From Deltaproteobacteria bacterium (GTDB taxonomy: Bacteria > Bdellovibrionota_B > Oligoflexia > Oligoflexales > CAIYRB01): a stretch of DNA of 48,385 bases. The stretch covers positions 1 to 48,385 of the forward strand of contig VGTI01000032.1 of NCBI GenBank assembly GCA_016874735.1. Reading direction: 5' to 3'. The notes beneath the pieces are model-generated. The model had not been told where the DNA came from, did no database searches, and saw only the letters and a program-made list of their open reading frames with translations. Below are positions 16,551 to 24,730 of this stretch, in pieces (position 1 is the stretch's first letter; every line of letters starts with the position of its first letter). The translations under genes were made by a program, and so were the position numbers.

Positions 16551-16562
16551 TTTTCATGAAAA
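16551..16562. promoter_or_regulatory. Palindrome TTTTCATGAAAA upstream of the ABC transporter operon
   Basis: This perfect 12-bp palindrome lies between the BMP gene (minus) and tRNA-Arg (plus), within an AT-rich stretch. It could be an operator for the transporter operon. There is no other support. Confidence 0.3.
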
Positions 16563-16569
16563 ATCATCA

Positions 16570-16599
16570 TTGGAGCGAAGGCCCTCAGTAGGGTATTTT
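16570..16599 (+). promoter_or_regulatory. Candidate promoter of tRNA-Arg
   Basis: TTGGAG (16570-16575), an 18-base spacer, and TATTTT (16594-16599) lie 18 bases upstream of the mature tRNA 5' end. The match is moderate. Confidence 0.35.
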
Positions 16600-16617
16600 G
16601 ATGCCCCACGACGAATG

Positions 16618-16692
16618 GGCCCCATAGTTCAAGGGATAGAATAAGCCTTTCCTAAAGGTTAGATGCATGTTCGAGTCATGCTGGGGCCGCCA
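16618..16692 (+). tRNA. tRNA-Arg (anticodon CCT)
   Basis: The 75-nt sequence folds into a complete cloverleaf. The acceptor stem is GGCCCCA with TGGGGCC, the D stem GTTC with GAAT, and the anticodon stem AGCCT with AGGTT enclosing TTCCTAA. The T arm is GCATG-TTCGAGT-CATGC, the discriminator is G, and CCA is encoded. Anticodon CCT reads AGG. The last 17 bases (16676-16692) overlap antisense with the end of the pentapeptide-repeat gene. Confidence 0.95.
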
Positions 16693-17122
16693 CGCAACCC
16701 TCTAAATCAGCACCGACCGTAATAGCACCGGTGAGACGCGTGCCACGCATATCGGCACCGCGTAGATTAGCATTGGTAAAGTCGGCGAAATCGAGGAGCG
16801 AATCCTTGAAGCTTGCTCCCTCGAGATTGCAGCCACTAAAATCAGCGCCGCGTAAGTCAAATTCAGCAAACGACATGCCCGCCAGGTTAAGACCGCGGAA
16901 GCAAGCTCGCTTGCCTTGTACCGGAAGCGCTGGCGCCGAAAGTGAGTTCAGCCACTGGGCGTGGAGTTTAATGACTTCGAGAAGGTCGTCCTCGTCACCG
17001 ATCTTGACTGGCTCTGGCGGCGTTAACTGCACCATGGAGTTGATCTTGTCTGTAAACTCACTAATGTTTGGCAGTACATGATTTGGCTCTAACTGTAAGC
17101 CGTTGCCGTCGAATTTCGCCAT
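16676..17122 (-). CDS. Pentapeptide repeat protein
   Basis: From ATG 17122 the protein has 148 aa. The Shine-Dalgarno GAGGAGGAG directly upstream fixes this start; a longer frame to 17194 is not supported. The C-terminal half has about eight pentapeptide units of the A(D/N)LxX type (FRGLNLAGMSFAEFDL, RGADFSGCNLEGASF, FTNANLRGADMRGTRL), which form a right-handed beta-helix. The N-terminal half is ordinary and acidic. No function follows from the repeats alone. The final codons (VAAPA, stop) are the complement of the tRNA-Arg 3' end. Confidence 0.85.
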   Translation of the reverse strand: MAKFDGNGLQLEPNHVLPNISEFTDKINSMVQLTPPEPVKIGDEDDLLEVIKLHAQWLNSLSAPALPVQGKRACFRGLNLAGMSFAEFDLRGADFSGCNLEGASFKDSLLDFADFTNANLRGADMRGTRLTGAITVGADLEGCVAAPA

Positions 17123-17415
17123 GATCTCTCCTCCTCGGGGCAAATCTGCGATCGTCACGTTACCAATACAAGATATCACGACATGCAGGGTCAAGGCTTG
17201 AGGGCAGCTTTTGCCTACAAATCGGGCTTTTTACTGGTCGGCAAATTTTGCTTAGTTATCTTAGATCACTAGGTAAATTCGCCTTATTTATCTGTCGCGC
17301 GGACGGTGCTAGAGTTTTAGTAAGCGTTGGTTTTCAGCGCTCCTCATAGCCCTATCTCCTACCCTTCTCCCATTTAAAATTAGCACGAAACACTCAAGAA
17401 GCGGACAAGAGACCT
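17123..17415. other. Divergent intergenic region
   Basis: This 293-bp spacer lies between the pentapeptide gene (minus) and the repeat-protein gene (plus). It is AT-richer than the flanks (AAATTTTGCTTAGTTATC around 17245). No promoter pair or strong hairpin stands out. The ribosome site before 17416 is weak (AAGAGA). Confidence 0.35.
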
Positions 17416-19926
17416 ATGAACACGAAAGACATCGTTGGCCAGGAAGAAGTAGTGAACGCAAGCGCTCATGCGAACGACGAGCAAGCTCCCGAGAGCTATG
17501 CCGCACCTTCCCCCGAGGAGAGCGACGGCGTTGATAGCGTCGATCTCGCCGATCTTGAGGAACAACTAGCCGAGTCCGGTGACGACGGACAGTCACCAAA
17601 GGCCAGTGTGCCGGTCAAGGACTCGGACTTGAGCCAACGCCAACTGCAAGCGGTCGTAGCCTTCACCTCGGAGCTAAAGAGTCGCGAGGAATTTGCGCTG
17701 CAGAACTTGCGCCAAGGTCTACTAAGAACCGAACAAGAAGCCGCGACGCAACGCCTCAATGAACGTCTGCAACAAGAAGAGACAGCGAGCAAGTCGCGAC
17801 TAGCGCGCCGTATCAAGGCGGAACTTGCTGAGTCTGAGCGTCGCCAGCAACGGCAGCTACAACTTGAGCGCATGCAAGCAAAGACCAGGCATGCCGAGCG
17901 TCTGGCTGCCGAGAAAAAGCTAGCGGCTGAACGCGAGGGCGAAACCCGTAAACGCGAAGCGGACGATGCAGAAAAACGCCTCGCCTCAAATTTAGAAGCA
18001 GAGCGCCTGGCCGCCGAGCAACGCCTAGCCGAAGCGTTTAGAGCAGAAGAAACACGCGCGCAGCATCGCCTATCCTCTGCCCTGGCGGACGAGGAAAATT
18101 TAGCGCGCGAGCGCCTCGACACAGCGCTGCGTAACGAAGATGCTGCTGCCGAGCGGCGCTACCGCCAACAAATCTCTGAAGAAGGCCGCATGGCCGAGCA
18201 GCGCCGCAAGGCCCAGCTCGTCGCCGAAGCGGAAGCGAGTAAACAGCGCCTAGCTGCCGCTCTCGCTGCTGAGGAAAAAGCCGCTGCCGAGCGCCTCGCC
18301 GACGAACTCCGCGCCGAAGCCGAAGCCGCCGACGAGCGTGCCGCCTGCGACCGTGCCCGTGAACAAGCGGAAGTCGACTGCTGGCGCCAAGCCTACGAGA
18401 CTAAGGCTGACGCCGAGCGCCAAGAGCGCGCCGCCAAAGCTCAGACCGCTGAGAAAGCAAGTTACGACGAGCGCCTCGCCGCCCGCCTGGCTGACGAAGA
18501 AGCCGCTGCCGCCGAGCGCCTCACTATCGCTCTAGCGAAAGAGGCCGAAGACGCGAAGATGCGGCATGAGCAATCGCTCAAAGACGAAGAAGCCGCAGCT
18601 GTCATCCGGGCCGAAGATCGGCGCCTCGCAGAGGTCGAGCAAAGTAAACTACGTCTGGCACGCCAACTCGCGGACGAAGCCGAAGCTTCGCAACTGCGCA
18701 CCGAGCAGGCCATGGAGCAAGAAGAAGCCCAAGCCCAACTGCGCGCCAAAGAGATTGCGCTCTGCGAGAACATCATCGTTAGCATGCTCCGTGACCGCCT
18801 TATCCAGGCCGAGATCGAACCCGCAGGCAACCGCGCCAAACTGCGCGCCGCCATGGAGGCCAAAGCGGCCGAAGAGCGCCTCGAACAAGCCGTCCAGTTT
18901 GAAGAGGAAGCAGCCAGCGCCCGTCTCCGTGAACAGCTGATCAGCGAAGAACGCGCCGCCGAAGAGCGCCTCGCCGAGACTCTGATCCAAGAGGCCAAAG
19001 TCGCCGAAGCCCGCGTCAACGCCACCATTGGTCAGGAGAACGCCGAGGCTGAGCAGCGACTCCAAGAAGCGCTCCGTCATGAGGCCGAGGCCGCTCGCAT
19101 CCGTCACCATCAGGCCATGAAGCAAGAAGAGGACGCAGCACGGCAACGCGCCGTAGCGAGAGCACAGCAAGAGGTTGCTGAAGCCAACCGCCGCAAAGAA
19201 TTGCGCGGCAAGCAGGAAGCCATCGCTGCCAAACACCGCCTCGAAGACTCGCTTGCTCGCGAGGAAATGGAGGCGAAGCGACGCCAAGCAGAACTCGAGG
19301 CTATCGAACAGGCCGACATGCTGAAGCTCGAGCAAGAGACCTCCTCTGCCGAAGCCTTTGCTGCCGAAATGCGTAAAGTCAAACGCCTCGAGGCCGAGCA
19401 GAAAATCATCGCTGAGTACGAGCAGCGTCGTCAGACCCTACTCAAAAAACGCGAGCAGCAAGCCCTTGCAGCTGTAGCCGACACCAAGCCGGCCAAGATG
19501 CCAGACATCGGCACTGGTAACTCATTTGGCGACTTGTCGCTCCGTCCCGAGCCAAAATTCTTCGACACGCCAGACATCACTCCCCGGCCCCAGCCTCAAG
19601 TCGTAGCGCGTTCTGTGGCAGTCCCACACGCCGCTTCTATCTCTAAGGCCGCAGCCGAAGGCTTCGCCTCTGGCGGCGAGCTGGCTAGACTGAAAGCCTT
19701 TACCGCCGATGACATCCAGCGGCAGCTATCGCGCTACACTCCTGCCGAGACACTCAGTATCCTCACCCGCTGTACAGTCCCGGCACGTCAGTATCTACTC
19801 GATCACATCGCCCAACCGATGCACTCAGCTATGGTTTATGCGCTTGAGCAAAATGCTGGCGACCCGAGTCCAGGCGTGAACTCCGGTGTTGACGACTTTA
19901 TCCTCGGCCTTCAGACCGGCGGCTGA
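17416..19926 (+). CDS. Large pentadecad (15-residue) repeat protein, Ala/Glu/Arg-rich helix
   Basis: The protein has 836 aa and no signal peptide or membrane segment. Residues 1-100 are acidic and low in complexity. From Leu103 to about residue 672 the sequence divides without insertion or gap into 38 units of exactly 15 residues. The consensus is L-x-x-E-x-x-x-A-x-x-R-L-x-x-x. By my reading, Glu at position 4 occurs in 37 of 38 units, Ala/Ser at position 8 in 32, and Arg at position 11 in 34. This predicts one continuous helix, either a right-handed pentadecad coiled coil (15/4 periodicity) or a stable single helix. A Pro-rich linker (about 695-725) leads to a C-terminal domain of about 100 residues (LARLKAFTADDIQRQLSRYT...LDHIAQPMHSAMVYAL). 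The function is unknown; a structural, ruler or filament role is plausible. Confidence 0.85.
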   Translation: MNTKDIVGQEEVVNASAHANDEQAPESYAAPSPEESDGVDSVDLADLEEQLAESGDDGQSPKASVPVKDSDLSQRQLQAVVAFTSELKSREEFALQNLRQGLLRTEQEAATQRLNERLQQEETASKSRLARRIKAELAESERRQQRQLQLERMQAKTRHAERLAAEKKLAAEREGETRKREADDAEKRLASNLEAERLAAEQRLAEAFRAEETRAQHRLSSALADEENLARERLDTALRNEDAAAERRYRQQISEEGRMAEQRRKAQLVAEAEASKQRLAAALAAEEKAAAERLADELRAEAEAADERAACDRAREQAEVDCWRQAYETKADAERQERAAKAQTAEKASYDERLAARLADEEAAAAERLTIALAKEAEDAKMRHEQSLKDEEAAAVIRAEDRRLAEVEQSKLRLARQLADEAEASQLRTEQAMEQEEAQAQLRAKEIALCENIIVSMLRDRLIQAEIEPAGNRAKLRAAMEAKAAEERLEQAVQFEEEAASARLREQLISEERAAEERLAETLIQEAKVAEARVNATIGQENAEAEQRLQEALRHEAEAARIRHHQAMKQEEDAARQRAVARAQQEVAEANRRKELRGKQEAIAAKHRLEDSLAREEMEAKRRQAELEAIEQADMLKLEQETSSAEAFAAEMRKVKRLEAEQKIIAEYEQRRQTLLKKREQQALAAVADTKPAKMPDIGTGNSFGDLSLRPEPKFFDTPDITPRPQPQVVARSVAVPHAASISKAAAEGFASGGELARLKAFTADDIQRQLSRYTPAETLSILTRCTVPARQYLLDHIAQPMHSAMVYALEQNAGDPSPGVNSGVDDFILGLQTGG
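17722..19431 (+). repeat. About 38 tandem coding repeats of 45 bp
   Basis: These are the DNA counterpart of the 15-residue units. The repeats are strongly diverged at DNA level (GAGCGCCT and GCCGAAG words recur), while protein positions 4, 8 and 11 stay fixed. That indicates old duplication under selection, not a recent satellite expansion. Confidence 0.8.
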
Positions 19927-20003
19927 AGTCTAATTCACTAGTCGATTCTTGAGCTCCGCGGTAAAGGTTAAGGACGACCTTCACCGATGGGAGCTTAAGT
20001 TTT

Positions 20004-20792
20004 ATGAGTGATTTGCCCAAAGCCGTCAGTACGGAAATAAAAAGCAATGGCTACGCTATAGTTACGATAGCCCGAGAGCCGGTCAATTCGATGAACCTTG
20101 AACTATGGCGCGAGCTAGCGACGACCCTAGCTGAGCTCGAGGTTAATCCGCAGGTTCATGGGCTGATTTTACAATCTGGACTAAAGCGCGATGTGTTTAC
20201 AGCTGGAAATGATATCAATGAGCTTTACGCGCCCAAGACCAGTCAGGAGCGTTATACCGACTTTTGGGTGACGCAAACCACATTCCTGGCACGCCTCTAC
20301 CGCTCAAGACTAGCCACCGTCGCTGCGATTCGCGGTGCCTCACCGGCAGGCGGCTGTGTGACTGCGCTGTGCTGTGACGTCCGCATCATGACGGACTTTG
20401 GCAATATCGGCCTTAACGAAGTAGCCCTTGGTATCCCGGTGCCCGAATATTGGGGTGGCTTGATGGCCCGGACCATCGGCCAAAGAGCGGCCGAAAAGTT
20501 ACTGCTGAACGGTCTGTTACCAAGTAGCGAAGAGGCTCTGAAGCTTGGCATGGTCGACGCCGTGGTGCCTCAAGCGCAACTATTGGCCGCGGCGGAAGAC
20601 GCTATGCAAAACCTACTGAAGGCACCGGCGGCACCAAGGGCGCAAACGAAAAAGCAGCTGCGCGCGGCATTCTCCAAAGAATGGGAGGCCTTTGGCCCCA
20701 AAGAAGCCGCAGGAGCCTGGCCGATGCTGAGTAGCGCGCCCGTAGTAGCAGCATTAGGAAAGGTGCTTGAGCGCCTCAGTAAGCCCAAGTGA
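20004..20792 (+). CDS. Enoyl-CoA hydratase/isomerase family protein (ECI1-like delta3-delta2-enoyl-CoA isomerase)
   Basis: This 262-aa crotonase-fold enzyme has oxyanion-hole segments VFTAGNDINELY (near 64-75) and RGASPAGGCVTALCCDVRI (about 110-128). GLNEVALGIPVPEYW follows, with Glu139 at the place of the catalytic Glu of mitochondrial enoyl-CoA isomerase 1. The spacing of FWVTQTTFLARLYRS and IGQRAAEKLLLNGLL also fits ECI1 better than a hydratase, which would carry a second Glu. The predicted role is to shift the double bond of unsaturated fatty acyl-CoA intermediates for beta-oxidation. An 8-bp imperfect hairpin (19960-19985) precedes it. It ends in a strong hairpin shared with the convergent GH2 gene. 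Confidence 0.85.
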   Translation: MSDLPKAVSTEIKSNGYAIVTIAREPVNSMNLELWRELATTLAELEVNPQVHGLILQSGLKRDVFTAGNDINELYAPKTSQERYTDFWVTQTTFLARLYRSRLATVAAIRGASPAGGCVTALCCDVRIMTDFGNIGLNEVALGIPVPEYWGGLMARTIGQRAAEKLLLNGLLPSSEEALKLGMVDAVVPQAQLLAAAEDAMQNLLKAPAAPRAQTKKQLRAAFSKEWEAFGPKEAAGAWPMLSSAPVVAALGKVLERLSKPK

Positions 20793-20808
20793 CAACCATG
20801 CAAAACCC

Positions 20809-20835
20809 AGTAGAGCAGTCAGGGACTGCTCTACT
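20809..20835. terminator. 12-bp perfect hairpin between convergent genes
   Basis: AGTAGAGCAGTC (20809-20820) pairs with GACTGCTCTACT (20824-20835), loop AGG. An outer GACAAC/GTTGTC pair (20791-20796 with 20838-20843) extends the structure. It lies between the 3' ends of the isomerase (plus) and GH2 (minus) genes. The T-tract is weak on both sides, but position and stem strength favour a bidirectional terminator. Confidence 0.6.
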
Positions 20836-20860
20836 CGTTGTCCTATAGCTCAGAACTAGG

Positions 20861-23770
20861 TCACTCCGCCGACACTTCGATGCTTGCCGTGGCCAGTCCC
20901 GGAGCTGCGGCGGTGAGCGCTACCCTTCCCGGGTCGCCGGACTTACTGCGCAGAATGATCACAGCTTTGCCGTGAAATAGACGCACAGACCTGGCAACCA
21001 TACGGTCGGTGGAATTGGGGTCACCATTGCCCACGCCTACGATATCACCCGGTCCCGTAAGCTCAAACTGCACCATCTGCATCCCATCGGGATCGACAGT
21101 GCCAGCGCCATCTTGAGCCTCTACCGTAACGAAGCTCAGATCATCACCGTCGGCGGCGATGAGTTTACGGTCCGCCGTGAGCACGAGGCGTGTCGGTGGT
21201 GCCGCCGTCCGCACAACGGTTTCACCAAGTTTCTTCGCACCTTTGTAGGTGACCAGGCGGAGCTCTCCCGGCTCGTAAGGAACGTCATCCCAACGCAGCC
21301 GGTAAGCCCTGGTGACACCGTAGTAGGACCTATCGACGGGTTGATCATAGGCCTCGAATTCGCGAATGGATGCCCAGCTACCGTCTTTTAGGGCAAGGAA
21401 TTCGACGCGGAGATAGCGCGCCTCTGCGGTAACCGCATGAGTACTGGCGAGATCGTCGCGTTCAAAGTGACGCTTAGTGGCCAGTGTCACCCAATTCTTC
21501 CCGTCCATCGAGCCTTTGAGCAAGTATTGATAGTTTGAACTATCCTGCTCAAAGTCTATGTGAACGGTGCGCACTGCTTTCGGCTCGCCTAGATCAACCT
21601 GCCACCAGCTTTGGGCACTGCCGTCACGCGCACACCAACGGCTGCTGCTATTCGCATCGACCGCCTGTTGCGCCAAATTGCCGTGATTCATCTCCTCGCT
21701 GCTAGCGCTGCTCAGCCTCCCCTTAGCCAGATTTGGCGGCAGTTTGATAGGTGGCGCAAATTTGATCTGGCGCCCAAGGGACCTGCCATTTAAAAACAAC
21801 TCCGCAGCATCGCCATTAGTGTAGGCCATCACCGGCACGCTTTGCCCCAGGCGATCTGGCCAGTTCCAATGCGGCAGTAAATGCGTCGTATCGGCGGCCT
21901 GGTTCCAGTGGCTGCGGTAGAGATAGAACCGATCTTTGGGTAAGCCAACCAGATCGACGGCACCGAAGTAGGAGCTTCTTGCCACTTTTTCAAAGGGCGA
22001 GGGTTCGCCTATGTAATCTATGCCCGTCCAGACGAATTCACCCGCCACATAAGGATCGGCATCGCGATTGGCAAATTCCGTATCGGCAATATCCCCCCAC
22101 GAAACTGAGTTCAGGTCATACGAACTGACCACAGGCGATGCAAGAAAATCATCCTTGTACCGCGGCAATGGCAGTCGGTATTCACCCCTGGTGCTCACCG
22201 CCGATGCCGATTCGCTCATCACTACCGGCATATCAGGATAGGTGGCGCGCCCTTCTAAATACTTGCGGCCGTAGTTCCAGCTCTGCACGTCCAGATAGCG
22301 ATGCATCCCAGTATTCACGGCCTGCGTCAAATGGGTAGCCATAGTGACAGGACGCGTCGGATCGTTTGCGCGTACGTAGCTGGCGATGGTGCCTACCTGC
22401 TCTGCGCTACCGCCAAAAAGATTGACTTCGATGTCCCAAATCTCGTTGCCAATACTCCAGATGACGATGCTCGGATGGTTGCGGTCACGCTTAAGGAAGT
22501 GCCGGATTTGTCTCTCGGCATAGCCATTCAAATCCACCTGGGGCAATCGGTCTGCAGTTTGGTCCCATTTATCAAAGCAATCAGCGAAGACAAGTAAACC
22601 CATAGCATCGGCCAGATCGAGCAGCTCTGGAGCCGGCGGGTTATGACTAAACCTTATGGCATTTACACCCATATCACGCATGATCTCGAGTTGCCTCTCC
22701 GCCGCACGGCGGTGAAATGCCGCGCCCAGAGGACCAAGGTCATGGTGGATATTGGCGCCCTTGAGCTGCACACGCCGCCCGTTGAGCAAGAATCCATTAT
22801 CTTTTGTAAATTCGAAGGCACGCACGCCAAATACGGTATAGTAACGGTCGCGCACCTGACCATTTACCTCTACTTGCGTCTCCGCCGCGTAAAGATGCGG
22901 GGCGTCAATGTCCCAAAGCTGAGGCCTCACGATCGTCAGATTCTGCACGACATGAGCCGCAGCCAGACGCGGCACATGGGTGTCGGTGACTTTGGTAGCA
23001 ACCACCCTGCGGGTGCCATCTTTGGTCAAGATTGTGGTGCGCACGGTGACATGGACGGGCTCAGTCAATTCGTTACCAATCGTCGTCGCGATGTTGACGG
23101 ATGCCTCAGCCTCACTAACGCGCGGCGTCGTGACGACAGTCCCCCAGTGGGCAACGTGCACAGGGTCGGCGATGGTCAGGACAACTTTACGGTAGATGCC
23201 AGCACCCGGATACCAGCGCGAGGCATGCTTACGTGTATCGACCTGAACCGCAATGACGTTGTCCTCGTCGAACTTCAGGTATGGCGTGGCATCGACACGA
23301 AAGGAGTTGTAACCATAGTCCCATTCGCCGGCGAGTTGGCCATTGATGTAAACCTTGGGAAAAGCCATAACGCCATCAAAATCGAGCCAAAAGCGCCGGC
23401 CCTCGTCGCTACGCTCTGGGGTGAAGTGATAACGGTACCAGCCCTCGCCACGCCAATTAAACTTGGTGTTACTGTCGCCGCTAGGGTCATGGTCCTGCTC
23501 GATGGCCCAGTCGTGAGGCACCCTAACCTCCCACCATCCGCTATCGTCAAGCTCGGGTAAGGCGCCACGATCTTCAGGACCAAGCCTGAAACGCCAGCCC
23601 TCCGCCAGCCTGTGGACGCGCCGGGGCGTTTGCTGACCTGGCACGTCCAGGTGATCAGCCGCTATGGGCACAGCCCGCACCGTGGCTTCACTTTGGGGCG
23701 CATAGGCCATTCCGAGGAAAATCACAAAAATCATCCGACTGCAGCTTGGTCGTAGTGACTTAGCCATCAT
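20861..23770 (-). CDS. Secreted glycoside hydrolase family 2 protein (beta-galactosidase type) with inserted F5/8C (discoidin) domain
   Basis: This 969-aa protein has a signal peptide (IFVIFLGMAYAPQSEA). In order it shows a GH2 sugar-binding domain (WEVRVPHDWAIEQ, GVMAFPKVYINGQ, about 55-205), an immunoglobulin-like domain, and a TIM barrel from about 325 (GRRVQLKGANIHHDLG). The acid/base Glu443 lies in WSIGNEIW and the probable nucleophile Glu520 in VVMSES. A DUF4982-like region (TNGDAAELFLNGRSLG) is split by a discoidin-type domain (about 690-795; WWQVDLGEPKAVRTVHI). A C-terminal beta domain includes GDIVGVGNGDPNSTD. It probably cleaves beta-galactosides of a complex polysaccharide outside or in the periplasm. 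The ATG has GAGGAGG 8 bases upstream. Confidence 0.88.
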   Translation of the reverse strand: MMAKSLRPSCSRMIFVIFLGMAYAPQSEATVRAVPIAADHLDVPGQQTPRRVHRLAEGWRFRLGPEDRGALPELDDSGWWEVRVPHDWAIEQDHDPSGDSNTKFNWRGEGWYRYHFTPERSDEGRRFWLDFDGVMAFPKVYINGQLAGEWDYGYNSFRVDATPYLKFDEDNVIAVQVDTRKHASRWYPGAGIYRKVVLTIADPVHVAHWGTVVTTPRVSEAEASVNIATTIGNELTEPVHVTVRTTILTKDGTRRVVATKVTDTHVPRLAAAHVVQNLTIVRPQLWDIDAPHLYAAETQVEVNGQVRDRYYTVFGVRAFEFTKDNGFLLNGRRVQLKGANIHHDLGPLGAAFHRRAAERQLEIMRDMGVNAIRFSHNPPAPELLDLADAMGLLVFADCFDKWDQTADRLPQVDLNGYAERQIRHFLKRDRNHPSIVIWSIGNEIWDIEVNLFGGSAEQVGTIASYVRANDPTRPVTMATHLTQAVNTGMHRYLDVQSWNYGRKYLEGRATYPDMPVVMSESASAVSTRGEYRLPLPRYKDDFLASPVVSSYDLNSVSWGDIADTEFANRDADPYVAGEFVWTGIDYIGEPSPFEKVARSSYFGAVDLVGLPKDRFYLYRSHWNQAADTTHLLPHWNWPDRLGQSVPVMAYTNGDAAELFLNGRSLGRQIKFAPPIKLPPNLAKGRLSSASSEEMNHGNLAQQAVDANSSSRWCARDGSAQSWWQVDLGEPKAVRTVHIDFEQDSSNYQYLLKGSMDGKNWVTLATKRHFERDDLASTHAVTAEARYLRVEFLALKDGSWASIREFEAYDQPVDRSYYGVTRAYRLRWDDVPYEPGELRLVTYKGAKKLGETVVRTAAPPTRLVLTADRKLIAADGDDLSFVTVEAQDGAGTVDPDGMQMVQFELTGPGDIVGVGNGDPNSTDRMVARSVRLFHGKAVIILRSKSGDPGRVALTAAAPGLATASIEVSAE

Positions 23771-23902
23771 GTGTGCGTCCTCCTCAGGGCATTTTGACGC
23801 AGCTTATCAGTCAGCGGGGAATTGTTAAAGATTCTTCCTATATAGCATCGACACACGAGCGACACAGGATCGACGGCCGAACCAGGTGTCCGCGGCTAGG
23901 CG

Positions 23903-23931
23903 TTGCCTTACGGGTTAAGGTCCAGTATCTT
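23903..23931 (+). promoter_or_regulatory. Candidate promoter of the small acidic protein gene
   Basis: TTGCCT (23903-23908), a 17-base spacer, and TATCTT (23926-23931) lie about 40 bases upstream of the ATG at 23973. Confidence 0.4.
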
Positions 23932-23972
23932 GGTTAATGTCATCTCCGGACATTCAATGCTGAGGACCTGAT

Positions 23973-24389
23973 ATGAAGAAGCTGCTGATCTTTGTGGCCG
24001 CTGTTGCAACGACCGGAGCAAGTTACTTCCTGTTGACCAAAGCCACCGACACCCCCAACACAGCAGCCTCGAACTCTCCCGGCACCAATGCGCTCGAGAT
24101 TGAGGAGTTCGAAACGCCACACGCCGAGGATGCAACTGGCGGCGATACGGCGGAGACAGCTGGCGCCGACTATTTCGAGAACGACTACGATCGTTACGAT
24201 GACCCCACCGCCGGTATTCTAGAGGGGCAAGACAGCGATCAGGCGCAGGCGCAGGCGCAGGCTCAATCGCAGCAAGTTAACGCTGCCGACCTTGAGCCCA
24301 TCGACGATGCCGATGCCCCAACCCAAAATAATAAAGGGCAGGATAAGTCCGAGGCCCAAGAGCCGCTGACTACCGCCCGTTCTCGCTAA
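23973..24389 (+). CDS. Small acidic exported or membrane-anchored protein
   Basis: This 138-aa protein has an N-terminal MKKLLIFVAAVATTGASYFLL helix, either a signal peptide or an anchor. The remainder is highly acidic and low in complexity (EIEEFETPHAED, YFENDYDRYDD). It contains a QAQAQAQAQ run encoded by a CAGGCG hexanucleotide repeat at about 24239-24262 that could vary in length. GAGG lies 9 bases before the ATG. I do not recognise a family. It is flanked by the divergent GH2 gene and the convergent rpsU gene. Confidence 0.65.
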   Translation: MKKLLIFVAAVATTGASYFLLTKATDTPNTAASNSPGTNALEIEEFETPHAEDATGGDTAETAGADYFENDYDRYDDPTAGILEGQDSDQAQAQAQAQSQQVNAADLEPIDDADAPTQNNKGQDKSEAQEPLTTARSR

Positions 24390-24457
24390 TATCTAAATCA
24401 ACCGATAGTCAGTCACCGATAATCAGCGTTGATCAACGAGGACCGATGCGGGGCAGC

Positions 24458-24661
24458 TCAGGCGCCGCGACCCATCTTGCGCAACTGCTTAATGCGACGC
24501 TTACGTGCAGCGATCGCCTTTTTCTTGCGCTTTACTGACGGTTTCTCGTAGTGCTGACCTTTTTTGAGATCGCCGATCACGCCGGCCTTCTCGACCTGCT
24601 TCTTGAAAATCCGCAGCACCTTTTCGATTGGCTCTCCGTCTCTGACCTTAATCCCCGGCAT
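24458..24661 (-). CDS. rpsU: 30S ribosomal protein S21
   Basis: This 67-aa protein begins [20 protein letters not shown] and ends in the basic tail [20 protein letters not shown], matching bacterial S21. The start at 24661 has AAAGGA 6 bases upstream. A longer frame to 24775 is only upstream leader. S21 sits on the small subunit near the 3' end of 16S rRNA and helps initiation. Its own promoter is proposed at 24701-24730. Confidence 0.95.
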   Translation of the reverse strand: MPGIKVRDGEPIEKVLRIFKKQVEKAGVIGDLKKGQHYEKPSVKRKKKAIAARKRRIKQLRKMGRGA

Positions 24662-24700
24662 AGATTTCCTTTCGCGTCCCTGGGCAAAATGAGAAATCGG

Positions 24701-24730
24701 ACCATAACAAAGATTAATCTTACCTTGCAA
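24701..24730 (-). promoter_or_regulatory. Candidate rpsU promoter
   Basis: On the minus strand, TTGCAA (24730-24725), an 18-base spacer, and TATGGT (24706-24701) would give a leader of about 33 bases. Confidence 0.4.

Noticed and set aside
17496-18122. 208-aa Ser/Arg/Ala-rich frame antisense to the repeat protein (also 18462-19028 and 18649-19335)
   Set aside because: Mirror of the biased codon use in the Glu/Ala/Arg repeats; composition is artefactual.
17722-19431. 45-bp periodicity that might suggest a CRISPR array or satellite
   Set aside because: Units are diverged, have no constant repeat and variable spacer, and are coding throughout.
22643-23560. 305-aa frame antisense to the GH2 gene
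   Set aside because: The opposite strand carries clear GH2 motifs over the same bases; no ribosome site or family match for the antisense frame.
24427-24438. CGTTGATCAACG palindrome between the acidic-protein gene and rpsU
   Set aside because: No loop or T-tract, so not a terminator; a single palindrome between convergent 3' ends is a poor operator candidate.
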